From: Cryptomeria japonica
Taxonomy: Eukaryota > Streptophyta > Pinopsida > Cupressales > Cupressaceae
Reading direction: 5' to 3'
NCBI RefSeq assembly: GCF_030272615.1
Contig: NC_081414.1
Span: forward strand, 306,285,164-306,349,163
DNA: 64,000 nucleotides
Shown here piece by piece: positions 48,912-60,240 of this stretch. Every line of letters begins with the position of its first letter. Position 1 is the first letter of the stretch. The position numbers and the translations under genes were made by a program. The notes below the pieces were generated by a model. It searched no databases and was not told the DNA's origin. It saw only the letters and a list, made by a program, of their open reading frames with translations.

Positions 48912-51900
48912 CTAGTCTAGCACGTCATCTACCCCCCGATCTTGCTGATCAACATTTCGGGAAGGCAGGGAACACGCTAGAGGAGGAACATTCAACACAG
49001 CAGATGGAGCTATCACAAGATCCAAACAAGGGCTATGTTCATGTTCCAAGCCACGTCGTTCTTGTCTAGGAGCTAGGATAAGTGCTTTAGAAAATTCATT
49101 AGATAAATGGTTATCAATATCAACAAGTTCATATTCACTATCAGAAGCAAGAGAAGTAACATTTTCATCTATATCATCATCAAGATTTATAAAAATAGGG
49201 TCTTTAACTCACACAGGATCAAGACCATCATGCATCTTATGTTTAGGAGATTTTGGCTCAATTTCCGGCTGAGGAGAAAATGGAATAATGCTTGTTGAAG
49301 GTGTTTTTGGGGATTGCAAAGTTTGAGCTCTAAGACGACGCTTTCGTCGGCGTTCTTGTGCAGAACGATTTCGTCTAGTCTTAGTAGGAAGTTGAGAAGA
49401 TTGAGGAGGAGGAATGTTCTCATCCTTATCACTTGGGTGTTTAGGTTGTAGTCTCTTAGGCTGAACAATAGGAGAAGAGGAAGGAGGAGGAACTGCTCCA
49501 TATAAGGGAGGAATACTCGGTTTAGGAAGGAGGCCAAGTCCATCATGATGAGGAGGGATAGGTCTACTTTTAGGAAGTTTATTAGATATAAGCATAGTCA
49601 CATCCATAGGGATGGGTTGAGAATCTTCTTGAGGAAAGACATTAGTTTTATCTTTCAAAGGAAGAACTTCCTTCTCAAGAATGATAGGAATGTCAAGTTT
49701 GGGTGTTCTAGGTTCACTTAGAGATAGGATCATATCTTTTTTCCACTTTTGATAAGATTTGAAAAGATGATCACTTCGCAGAGGAAGAGATTGGAATTGT
49801 TTAGGCCAAAAGTAATCAAGAGGAACGCTAGAAGTTCTTTCAGCTGGTTTAAAGAGACTATGATTGACAGTAACAACTTCACCATTATGGGGAAATTTCA
49901 AACACTTGTGAATAGGAGAAGCAATAGCTTTCATGGAAGATAGCCAAGGATAGCCTAGCTTCACACGAAATTGTTCGGATGATGGAATAATAGCAAAGTC
50001 CACGTCAAGGGATTTGTTATGGACCTCAATAGGTAATGTAATAGAACCAATTGCAGGAGAAGAAAATGCATCAAATAATTTCACAACCACATTTGTTTCA
50101 TCATAGATCACTTGATTCAATTGCAAAGTAAAAAGAAATTCTTCAGTAATGATATTAACCATGCAAGAAGGATCAATAAGCACTCCACGGCAAGGTGTAT
50201 TTTTGACTTTTGCAGCTATATATAAAGGACCATTAGGTGCCCTGATAGTTTCACTAGAATCAAAGGTGATGGAAGGTTCTTTAGGGATTTTCTGCTACTC
50301 TACAAAGTTAATCACATTCGGAGTCATGGACACAAGATCATCAGGTGAGACAGAGGAATCAGTAGTATCAATCGCATTAGAGGTATGAGAAGGTAATGGA
50401 TCAGTAAAAATCTGAAGATTTTGGTTAGGAGGAGCTACAGATGTATTGCCTTTATCATTCACTCCAGAAACAGAGATAGTATTATTATCAATCAAATCTT
50501 GAATTTTACCCTTTAAAGCAAAACATTTTTCGGTATCATGCCCAGGTTGACGATGAAATTGACAAAAAGATTTGTTATCAAAATAGGGTGAATTAATCTT
50601 TGCAGGATCTATTTGCCTTATAGGAGGAAGAGTAAGCACATTTTGTTCCAATAACTTATTCATAATACTATGCAATGATTCATTCAAAGGAGTAAACTTT
50701 CTTTCTTGAAAAACTTAGAAATAGGAGGCACACCTGATGCTGCATTCACATTGTTGTTGATGATGTTTTCATTGAATTTAATGGATTCTCTGTTCGGTTT
50801 AAACTTCCCAAATGGTTGTTGACTACTATCACCCTTATCACTCGGAGCCATAGGATGTGATTGTTCCATTTGACTCACAGTCAGTTGATAATTGTGAAGA
50901 GTTGCGCACAACTGTTGGAAAGAAGTAAACTCAGAAAATAGGAGTTTTTCTCTAATATCTTTTTGTAAATTAGAAATAAAGATTCTTTGAATATCATTTT
51001 CAGGCATTGGAAAAGAAATTTGAGCATACAAATGCTTATATCTACCAATGAAATCAGTCACTTTTTCTTTAACACCTTGTTTACAATGCATTAAATCAAT
51101 CAAAGTAACTTTAGGACTTATATTGTTTTGAAATTGTTGAATGAAAGCATTTGCAAGTTGTTTGAAAGAAGAAATAGAATAGGAAGGCAACGAGCAATAC
51201 CATTGTAGGGCTTTGTCTCTTAATGTTCTAGTAAATAGTTTTGCAAGCAACCTTTGGTCATAAGCAAAATTAGTACATATTGTTTGAAAAGTCTTAACAT
51301 GTGTTAGAGGATCACACTTACCATTATAAAGCTCCAAATGCGAAATTTCAACATGTTTAGGGGGAATAGCTCGAACAATGTCAAGAGAAAGTGGGCTCGC
51401 AACATCAAATGTGGGCACACTAAACGTAGATTGATTCATAGAGGCAATTTGTTGCTGTAAAGAAGAGACAGTTTGTGCAAAATTGTTAATGGTCACTTCA
51501 GTCGAAGAGTTCATATTAGACATGTTAGATTGTGATGGAGGTGTTATGTTATTGAAAGAAGATAGAGAGTAGGGTGGTGGGACACTATGATAGTTAGTCA
51601 TAGGAGATGATTGGACAGGAGGAACACTACAAGGAGGAATGGAAAACGAATTGCCCCCTTGTGTCATGTTCATTTGTGGTGATATAATAGGAACACTTAT
51701 TGAAGGAATGAATGAAGAAGTCGGATTGAATGAAGGAAGAGGGTTGATTGAAGAAGAGGGATTGCCCCCATGACTAGTGATCATAGGAGGAATGTCTTGT
51801 ATTGAAGTAGTCATTATGTTTGATGTAAAAGTAGGTATACTAGCAATAGAAGTCATCAAAGGAATAGAATGATTGTCTTGAGTAGGAGGTTGTGTATAAC

Positions 51901-52198
51901 CTAAGGTTTCGGCACAACTTTTCATAGGCATCACATTTGAATCCACAATGTGTGCAATACCATGCAAAATATCAATTCCATTCTTATCACTTTGAAGCAT
52001 ACGTTTTAGACCCTCAATTAAAGGAAGAGCTTGACTATCAAGGTATTCTTGAGACATCCATTATCGAAAATCGTCAAATTGGTTATCCAATTTTGAAAGT
52101 TGTTCTACAGAAACCTCATGGAGAGCTTCTTCATCATTAAGAGGATTAGAGGAATTACCCATGTCCTCGTTAAAAAGGCCATTCAAATTAGGTTCCAT
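48912..52198 (-). pseudogene. Element D gag-protease polyprotein
   Basis: The frame starts near ATG 52198 (MEPNLNGLFNEDMGN) and has a TAA at about 52063. It then continues MSQEYLDSQALPLIEGLKRM, a Pro/Ser-rich linker, and a Retrotrans_gag core (about 51400-50880) with LFTRTLRDKALQWYCSLPS, LANAFIQQF and FIGRYKHLYAQI. A one-base frameshift near 50705 leads to a zinc-knuckle-like CQFHRQPGHDTEKC (about 50570). After a TAG at 50292 comes the protease region: LYIAAKVKNTPCRG, then VLIDPSCMVNII, then VKLGYPWLSSMKAIAS. The active site reads DPSC where plant gypsy elements usually have DPGS, so activity is doubtful. A Pro/Arg-rich and acidic tail with a TGA near 49206 ends at TAG 48912. Confidence 0.88.
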
Positions 52199-52416
52199 CT
52201 CCTCAGTAATTAAACCTTGGAAGGACTTAATTCTAAGGCTTCGTCTAACGGGAATAGTGTAAGTAGGACTTATTGTTGTAAAACTAATGCACTAAAGAAA
52301 GAGAGAAGATTTTGAATTTTAGAGGTAGCAAATTTCAGTAAAATCAGCCAATCTTCTAGATTTAAGCTGTTAAATACCATCAGGACAATCTCCCGAAATT
52401 TTGGAAAAAATGTCCG

Positions 52417-52446
52417 GGACCGTGGCGCTCGGGGTGCACACGGTCC
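52417..52446. repeat. GC-rich hairpin motif, copy in D leader (first)
   Basis: GGACCGTG at 52417 and CACGGTCC ending at 52446 can pair as an 8-bp stem around a GC-rich loop. It contrasts sharply with its AT-rich surroundings. Confidence 0.75.
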
Positions 52447-53038
52447 TCGCAACTTTTTTTGAAATTTGCAGGGATGAAAGTTATGATGATTTTACAGCTA
52501 ACCTGAAAAAATTGAGTGATTTTATGATCTCTAGATAGGCCAAATTAAAGTTGCAATCTCAAAATTGAACCCTACCAAGATTGTCGAAAAATGCAAAATT
52601 TAAATTTTGAAAAAGAGAGGGAAACTGAAATTTTGAATTTTATGATTTTAGAGGGAATACCAAAAGCAATGCAAGTTTTGAAATTTGAAAATTGACTCAA
52701 TTTCACGCAAAATTCAATTTTGAAAGCGGAAATCAAAGTTGTTGTAATTAAGCACTTAATTTCGAAAGTCACAAATTGCAAGAATTTGAATAAATCACTG
52801 AAATTTCGAATGAATGATAACACACTTTTCAGATTTAGGACTGTAAGAAACACAATTTTGACACAAATTTCAATTTCAACAATTTTTGAATGATTAGAAG
52901 CCTCAATCCAAGCAATCGCTAGACCAACTTTGACTGTAATTTTGAAAGTGTTAGAATTGATGAAATCAGCCAAAATTCTGGATTTTAGCAGAAAAATACA
53001 GTAAGATCTAGCTCCCGAAATTTCGGAAAAAATGTCGG

Positions 53039-53068
53039 GGACGATGGTGCTCGGAGTGCACATGGTCC
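53039..53068. repeat. GC-rich hairpin motif, copy in D leader (second)
   Basis: GGACGATGGTGC and GTGCACATGGTCC form the same stem-loop with mismatches, in the same flanks as the copy at 52417. Confidence 0.7.
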
Positions 53069-54506
53069 TCGCAACTTTTTTCCAAATTTTCAGGGATGAA
53101 AGATATTGTGATTTTATTGCGGAATCCAAAGTTACAGCCGATTTGGAGGTGTTTTGATTAGTGAAATTATCAGTCAAAGGTTGAATCAAGAAGGTCTTAA
53201 AAATTAGGGTTTTGACATTTAACCACTTAATTTTCAGAATTAAAGCACAAATATGAATTGATAATTTGCAATAGAAGGGTAGATCTGAAACAAGCATTAA
53301 CAATTAAACATTTCACAAGTTTAATTACTTAAAAGAAAATTTTAGGGTTTTTATGCAATCAACCTCTAAAATTTGCAAAAAGATCAAACATGGAAATATA
53401 ATTAGGAAAGCAAAATTTTCAGATCTAACCATGAATGTGTTGTTCACCAAAAGTGATAACCCAAGAGCACCTGCAAATCTTTCTATGAAATGGCCAATTT
53501 CAGTCTACAAAACACATCAGGGCTTGGACAACATAACATAGGACCCTAATTGATCCTCCTACACTTCAGGTTCTGCTAGACCTAGGGGGGGACACCCTTT
53601 TGATGCACTAAATACAACAATTACAGACACATAACTGCATCAACATTAAGTAGATAGATCATTTCACAAGCTCAACAGGTTAGGGAACATTACAGATTGG
53701 CTAGATCTGTATAAACAATAGGATGAAACAGAGCTTGGAAAGAATGGAACACAAACACCCCTAAACATGAAGGGAAAATAGATTTATCTTTTAAAATGTA
53801 TATCTGAAAACATCCCCAAACTTGCAAGACCAGTGCCTTGTTCATTAGGCAACAGAGTCACAGACATAACTACAAATATGAATAATAGATGCAAGCTTAT
53901 TTTCCTTAAACAAGATATTCATGCATCAATACCTTATATTAATGCACTATTTGATTCATTCACAATTTTATCAGATCTGGAAATATATTTCATCATTTAT
54001 GACTGACTATAGAATTTAAAACCTTCCTTGAAGGATACCTACAACAGTCACACAATCTCCTTGAGATGACAAATTTCATCCTCCTTGAGGATTGAATTCA
54101 TAATAATGAAAAAACATATCACAGAGACAATATCATGGGAAATTTACTCATGCCTGACACAAGTAAGACCTGCAATTAGAAAACAATCTGTCATCCTGCA
54201 ATGTAGCCTCTATACCCTGAGTAGATCCATAGAACTTTACAAGTTTGGGTCAAGAATTTCAGAAAATGGAAGCCATGAAAACTGGAGCACTTCCTCACAG
54301 AGTTCTGGAACCCTTACAACTGAGAAGAATGGGGAATAAAAAGAGGAGGGAAGAAAAACAAATCCACAACTGAAAATTGCCAAGTGTCTCTTCTCTCTAA
54401 CTGAATTTTGTTCCCATGGAAACTACTTCTAAAATATCCCACATTTGTCCAAATTAACTTCATAATCGAATTCCTCGCTCCGAGAGCTTTCCGAAAATAT
54501 ATAACA

Positions 54507-54515
54507 CTTTATACC
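54507..54515 (-). promoter_or_regulatory. Possible TATA box in E LTR
   Basis: The minus strand reads GGTATAAAG, downstream (in element direction) of the ACGT-rich region at 54649-54855. It is kept at 62096-62104 in the 5' LTR, where it would drive the element. Confidence 0.5.
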
Positions 54516-54648
54516 TTGGCCAAAAATTGAGTCCTAGGCGAATTAATTCCCCAATGTGCTCAAACATTTAAATTTTTCATTTATTAATATAGTCTAAACT
54601 ATATAATAAACAATTTTAATTTTAAATTTTTCACCTCCATATGTGCTC

Positions 54649-54855
54649 TGACGTCTTGCCACGTGGCGGGGTCTGATTGGCTGATGGGGTCTACTGGGTG
54701 CCACCTGGGATGACACCTCATCTTCTGCCACTTGACTGCCACGTCATCGCCACTGGACTGCTTACTCGTATGCCATGTCATCGCCACTGGGTGCCACCTC
54801 ACCGGGACTCACTTGCTGGAGCACTGACTGTACCCACCACCTATGTGCCACGTGG
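54649..54855 (-). promoter_or_regulatory. Cluster of ACGT-core motifs (G-box type) in E LTR
   Basis: TGACGTC at 54649, the palindrome GCCACGTGGC at 54658, CCACGTCA at 54739 and CCACGTGG at 54848 lie within about 210 bp. An ATTGG (CCAAT on the minus strand) lies near 54676. All recur 7589 bp downstream. ACGT cores are bound by plant bZIP and bHLH factors. Their place upstream of the TATA motif suggests a U3 enhancer. Confidence 0.55.
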
Positions 54856-56411
54856 ACGACTCTCATTCACTCTCGCTATTTCACGGGGTTTAAACTTCGT
54901 GCATCTTCCTTCGCGAAATAGCGCGAGCCGTTGATCTCTCTCGAACTTGCTCGCTCGTTAACCTGGCCGTCGTCTACAAAATTTTGCCTGTCTGCCTCGG
55001 GAAGCGTGCCTATGTGGGGTCCACTTTGTCTTCATCCAGTTAACTCCTCCATCGCCTCGAGAAACGTGCTCGCGCGTGGGCCCACCTTGGGCGCCGATGG
55101 GCACCTTGTGTCAAAAGCCTTTAAGGCTTAGACATTATGTTACTGTGCGCTTTTGCATATAAACATTAGAAAGAACTACTTCCCAGTGCATGTGGGATAA
55201 TGCTATTTTGCCTGTAGCTGCGTTTTGGAGCCTTGCCTGCAACTTTAATGGATTTTTTTTTTGCATTTTATTAAAATCTTCTGAGATTCCTCCTTCATTT
55301 TCCACGTAGGGGAGGAAATTTCCTTTGTTTTGGTTGCTTGCTGTTGCTGTTATCAGCTAACAGAGACTTTATTTTAACTTGCATCTCCATTAATCCCATG
55401 CACATTTACATTCACAGAAGCTGCATTTAGCCATTTGGAGTTTCGTTGTGGAGGCAGATACACCTAGACATGTCTCTGATTACAGGCGTTGCTTATTTAG
55501 CAGCCATCTTTAGCAATTGGTTTTATATAACAAGTTTGGATATCTCTGGAATGAATCTAAACCTTACATTGCTAAGTTATTTGTATGAAATGTTGGGTGG
55601 ATGATTTTGGAATGAATTACATCCAACATTGTTAGGATATTTATGTGACTTGTGCTCCAGTTTATTGTTTAACAAATCATAGAATGCCTGTTTTTTGGTA
55701 AATGGATTTTCTACTGCAATGGTTGTTCTTTATTGTTGCCACTTCCATGCAGCAAGGGGGAACACTAACATTATCTTTCTGCAGTTTAATGCCCTTTTCA
55801 CACCACAGCAATGAAGACAAAATAAAATTATTGTGGGCCTTATGCCTGCCATTTGAAATTGCTATTGGCTGGAAGTTTCATTTTTTGTTTTTTAAAACCC
55901 CTTTTACCAGCTACATGCCACACCAGGGAGGATCTAAATTGTATGTGTTTTCATGAATTCTCTATTCAGCCAGATTGGTTCCATATGATTTTTGGACAGC
56001 ATCTGGATTTGTTTGCATACTTCCAACAATTCTTTTACCAGGCAGAAAATGCCACATGCATAAGCAAGCTCTTTAGAGAGCCCTCTCCAACCATCCAGGA
56101 AGTGACATGGAAGTCTTTATGCCAAGGAGCCTTATAAATATAGCATAAAGGACATGAAGAAGGAATACAAATATTCCACAATTTAATAAGAGCAAACCTT
56201 GACAGAGCACCCATAGCAAAACCCACAAATCCATGCATGATATAATAACACAAAATGTTCTGCCTCTGAAGGACCTCATCTTGAGGATCAAATAGCCTTT
56301 TCTCCTTTTGAAAAATTTAAAATCCTTTGGAAAGACTACCCCATACACTTCATTTACCAATGAACAACCATTTAGATATTCTGAAATCTTTTATTTAACA
56401 AAGTCGCCAAT

Positions 56412-57828
56412 AAAATCAATCCGCGGGCATGAGCCAGGTCGGGCCCCAAAGTGGGTCCGACTAAAAAAATTTTTTGTTTCCAAGCAACTAACCCCTGGAA
56501 TTCTTCACGGACCTCAAACACACCTCTGGAATCGATCGGCACCATTTTCGGATCATAAAATTGCATTTTACATCTTTCAGGCAATTACGCCACAATTTTC
56601 GCATTTAATCGCGAAGACGTAATTTTCAAACCTGTCAAAACACCTTTCTGGAGCTCGCCATCTGACAGGCATGTACTTTGATATACAAGGATGACATCTA
56701 CCAAATAGTTTCTCAAGACGAGTCCCGAGCAAAGAGATATTAATTTCCGAAAATGGCCAACTGGCTTTGTCGACACTGCGGACTTGATGAAGTCAATGTT
56801 CTGGCAACACATGATGCCTTTCTCAAAAATATCAAACGACCTCCGTAGGCCCTCAAATTTGGAACACAGGTACCTTTAAGTACATACTAAAACTTTGGAT
56901 TCTCAGTTCGATCACCAGACTGACAGGATGCAAACGGCACACTCACCAAAACGGCTACATTAACTGATCTAACACTAGAAGTGCGGATAACTGAATTTGA
57001 TAGCAAAATGAGTCCTTTTGAAAACCGATCAAACGGATTGATAAAAGCTTGAAATTTGAAATGTAGCTCACCATTTATACCAAAATTAGCCCGGAACAAA
57101 CATTCTGACATGACGCTCACCAGGACATTTTTACACTTGTGCAAACATCACAAACTACAAACGGATTGAGCTTTGAAAACTGAGCAAACGGATTCATTAG
57201 GACTTGAAATTTTGCAGGCTGACTCACATTTATGCATAAAATTGAATCCATTTTGAATTTCTCCATGATGATCAACAGGGAAAAAGATATAAAGACCCAA
57301 AGTAGGCTACTTAATAAAATTTGCACTTGTGCCTAGAATGCACTTTCAGCTCACCCCTCGAAATGGGTACCTAGTAAACTTATCCAAATTGAATTCTGAA
57401 AGTTGCACATCACTAAATAGGTCAAATGAAAGGTGTGGGACATGAATCCCAAGCCTTACCCTCTGAAAATCAACTGGCCCCATTTTACCCTCTCGCAAAC
57501 TAGGCCCTTCAAACTGACTTATTTAGGTATGCAGAGCAAATTTTTGGATTGGGCCTCTAAACTTGACTCAATTTTAATCAGTCCCAATAGTGGCTCTGAC
57601 TGGGGATAGTTGATTGCAAGATCAACACAAGAATCCAGATATCTTTGGTTAAGCAGACCACCCGAAAACGGATCATTCTTCTCTTCTCATTTCTTCTCTT
57701 CCAAAACAGGGCTTCCTTATTTTACCCAAACAACAGGGCACTTTATTGAAAACCACACAACTGAAGCAAAGCGACTGTACAAGAGATACAAACCTGCTTA
57801 AAACTGAATACAAGCTGCTCAATCAATC
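56412..57828. other. Element E sequence between mapped LTR and gag ORF end
   Basis: It contains the remaining LTR part and the 3' untranslated region. I could not find a clear LTR end or polypurine tract. A pyrimidine-rich stretch at 57667-57703 (purine-rich on the minus strand) is one candidate. No gene is supported. Confidence 0.5.
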
Positions 57829-60240
57829 TTAGCATTTACCTCTGTCAAAAATATGATTTTCATCACTTGATACCATGATCAAAACAAAGGCACCTTCCAC
57901 TAACAATTGAGCATAGCTTTTAAAATCCACCTCTCTTGTCTCATTACTGAAACAGCTAGTGTGCTTACCCCTTATCTGATTCTGAACTTTGTAATCACAC
58001 ACTACTTCAACACAAGTAAAACCATGAGGCAACTCACCATAAGGGCCTTCCCTCAAGCGGCAATACACTTCACTATCCCGATCAATTCTACCATTTGCAA
58101 GGACATGATCATGCTGAACTTTAAAAGTAAAACATTCATTTTCAATATTGTAAAACTCATCAGCACATACCTTATTATCATTGAAATCACTAGAATGAGA
58201 GATACTACAAACCAACTGATGCAAACAAGGAACACGAATATTACAATCTGGATGTGATACTTCACTATGCTGATCACACCTCACACTATCCTTGCCTATC
58301 CAATTGAAAACCTCCGCATTCTCAACATCCCATTCATGAAAAAGAATGCATACCTCTGGCTGAAGCAAATCCTCAGCTAAATCTTCTTCATCCAGACTTA
58401 TGTCTACCTGAAACACTTCCATTTGTGGTCTGAAAAAGTCATAACATAACCCATGCCTCTTGTCTTCATCATGAAGTAAATTCTTACAACCCATGCTACT
58501 GCTGTTCGGAACTACATCAGCATTACAAATTTGTTCCGCACAAGGGGAAACTTCATCATTCTCATCAATGAAATCAGCACCATGGATACTTGTATCAAAA
58601 GCAAAGAACTCCAAATCCATTTCAAGCGTATTATCAACATTCACATCCTCATCAAGGTACTTGAAATTCTGAAAGCATTCAAGTGTGGGTTCATTTAAAT
58701 ATGAAAAAAGAACATTACCAGCACTGTCACATACATTCTTATCTTCAAAAACACTTTCGTTTTCAGATTCATAACTAAGGTACATAATTTGGTTTTCTAT
58801 TACATCATCTTCACAAGATGAATAATAAGAATTCTTATAACCACTTTCAGCTGAATAACTGGCATTCATTTGCTGATCAAAAGAAAGTGAAACACTTGTG
58901 CCAAGATCGTTCTCATCCTGAAATTGATCTTCATTGTTCACTTGCATACCTTCAGGGTGCTGGGAATAAAACTCATAATCCTCATAATCAGCAACACCAC
59001 CCCACTCTGAAACACATTCATCACTGGGTATACTTGCACTGAACACATTATCAACATCATTCACAATTTCATTTTCAGATTTATCAGACTTAACAAAAAT
59101 CTGATTTTCATCATATTTCACAACTTCACTTACATAATCAACAACATTTGGTAATCCTTCAGTATTTGGTATTTGAACATCAAATACATCAGCAACATTT
59201 AAAGATAGATGGTCATCATTACCATAATTTTCATTATTGTTAACCTTTGGAGATGCATGATTAACTTGATAATTTGCAGTCACATAGTTAGCATAACCGG
59301 CATACAAATCAAATGGTACATATCCCTTGTATATATCAATCTTCGCATCAACATTATCACAACATTGCACACTAATCATTCCATCATCACTGTGAGAAGA
59401 GACCGACATTAACAGTGGAGGATCTTGACTCTCATTCAAATTTGAAGCACATGCATCAACGAGACCATTCGGAACTGCGGAGCTGGATGTACCTGAACAA
59501 GGAATGATTGGTTGAGCTTCACATGGTATTTCGCCATTGAAGGCATTTTGATAAGAGACTATAGCAGACACAGATCTCTTGGCTATCCCGAATTTCAAAT
59601 TATTTTCAATGTCCCTAGCTGTGTTAAAGGCTTCATACAAAGTCTTAGGTTCTTTGTTCTTCAATAGGAAACCCATCTTCTTACCAAAAGCACTCATATA
59701 AATATCCAGACATACTTTATCATCAAGTTTATACTTTCTGGAAATTTTGGACAAAGCTTGTGAAAATCGGATATTGAATGTTGGTACCAATTCATCATCC
59801 CTGATTTGTATATGGGTGAATTCTTTCAACAAGTCGGAATCACTCACCTTCTCATCGAATTGATCCATGAAATCTGAAACCAATTCCTCCCATGAGGTAA
59901 TAGAATTCACTGGCAGAAAAGAGAACCAATCTCTTGCATCTTCTTTCAATGACTGAATAAACAATTTCATGCATACATCTTCTTGGCGAATTTCAAACTC
60001 TTCTATCAAATCTGAAAATCTTTTAACATGTTGACATGCTGATTCTGATTTCTTCCCACTGAAAATTGGCAAATACTTTCTAATTTCTGTGGGCATGGGA
60101 TTTGGGTAACCCGGAATATCTCTGAAATTTAGAGCAGCATAATGGTTCATGATGAAACTTCTCCTATTATATGGTTGTTCTGGTTTACTGGGCATGGCTT
60201 TATGTGGAAGTACACAAGGTTGAAAAACTTCACTATTCAT
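57829..60240 (-). CDS. Element E gag-like protein, 803 residues, intact
   Basis: The ORF opens MNSEVFQPCVLPHKAMPS and has no stop or shift. Residues about 45-215 form a Retrotrans_gag-type capsid core: YPNPMPTEIRKYLPIFSG, MKLFIQSLKEDARDWFSFLP, SWEELVSDFMDQF and FTHIQIRDDELVPTFNIRF. The following 580 or so residues are strongly acidic and Asn/Ser-rich, with scattered Cys but no CCHC zinc knuckle, protease motif or other recognisable domain. The end reads SSDENHIFDRGKC. Usual plant gag is shorter and followed by protease and RT; here none follows. I infer a structural protein of a non-autonomous element. The role of the acidic tail is unknown. The ATG at 60240 is the first in frame I accept. 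Confidence 0.85.
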   Translation of the reverse strand: MNSEVFQPCVLPHKAMPSKPEQPYNRRSFIMNHYAALNFRDIPGYPNPMPTEIRKYLPIFSGKKSESACQHVKRFSDLIEEFEIRQEDVCMKLFIQSLKEDARDWFSFLPVNSITSWEELVSDFMDQFDEKVSDSDLLKEFTHIQIRDDELVPTFNIRFSQALSKISRKYKLDDKVCLDIYMSAFGKKMGFLLKNKEPKTLYEAFNTARDIENNLKFGIAKRSVSAIVSYQNAFNGEIPCEAQPIIPCSGTSSSAVPNGLVDACASNLNESQDPPLLMSVSSHSDDGMISVQCCDNVDAKIDIYKGYVPFDLYAGYANYVTANYQVNHASPKVNNNENYGNDDHLSLNVADVFDVQIPNTEGLPNVVDYVSEVVKYDENQIFVKSDKSENEIVNDVDNVFSASIPSDECVSEWGGVADYEDYEFYSQHPEGMQVNNEDQFQDENDLGTSVSLSFDQQMNASYSAESGYKNSYYSSCEDDVIENQIMYLSYESENESVFEDKNVCDSAGNVLFSYLNEPTLECFQNFKYLDEDVNVDNTLEMDLEFFAFDTSIHGADFIDENDEVSPCAEQICNADVVPNSSSMGCKNLLHDEDKRHGLCYDFFRPQMEVFQVDISLDEEDLAEDLLQPEVCILFHEWDVENAEVFNWIGKDSVRCDQHSEVSHPDCNIRVPCLHQLVCSISHSSDFNDNKVCADEFYNIENECFTFKVQHDHVLANGRIDRDSEVYCRLREGPYGELPHGFTCVEVVCDYKVQNQIRGKHTSCFSNETREVDFKSYAQLLVEGAFVLIMVSSDENHIFDRGKC

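Larger units (their letters stand above)
52199..53437. other. Leader of element D, with a duplicated hairpin-bearing segment
   Basis: No gene is supported. Two diverged copies of about 200 bp (roughly 52310-52510 and 52935-53130) each carry AAATCAGCCAA, CTCCCGAAATTT, a GC-rich hairpin and a CGCAACTTTTTT tail. The sequence also resembles B LTR around 29700-29890. No primer site is visible before element E begins. Confidence 0.6.
53438..56411 (-). repeat. Element E 3' LTR (at least 2974 bp; right end unresolved)
   Basis: It aligns without any length change to 61027-64000. By eye I counted about 28 substitutions, mostly transitions, or about 99% identity. The LTR may continue past 56411; the window ends before its partner does. 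Open frames of 60-100 codons inside are chance. Confidence 0.93.

Noticed and set aside
54085-56360. Open frames of 60-95 codons in the E LTR, repeated at 61674-63949
   Set aside because: They are duplicated only because the LTR is duplicated. They overlap on both strands and match no family I know.
57667-57703. Purine-rich tract (minus strand) as definite polypurine tract of E
   Set aside because: No LTR end can be confirmed next to it, because the partner LTR leaves the window; kept only as a candidate.
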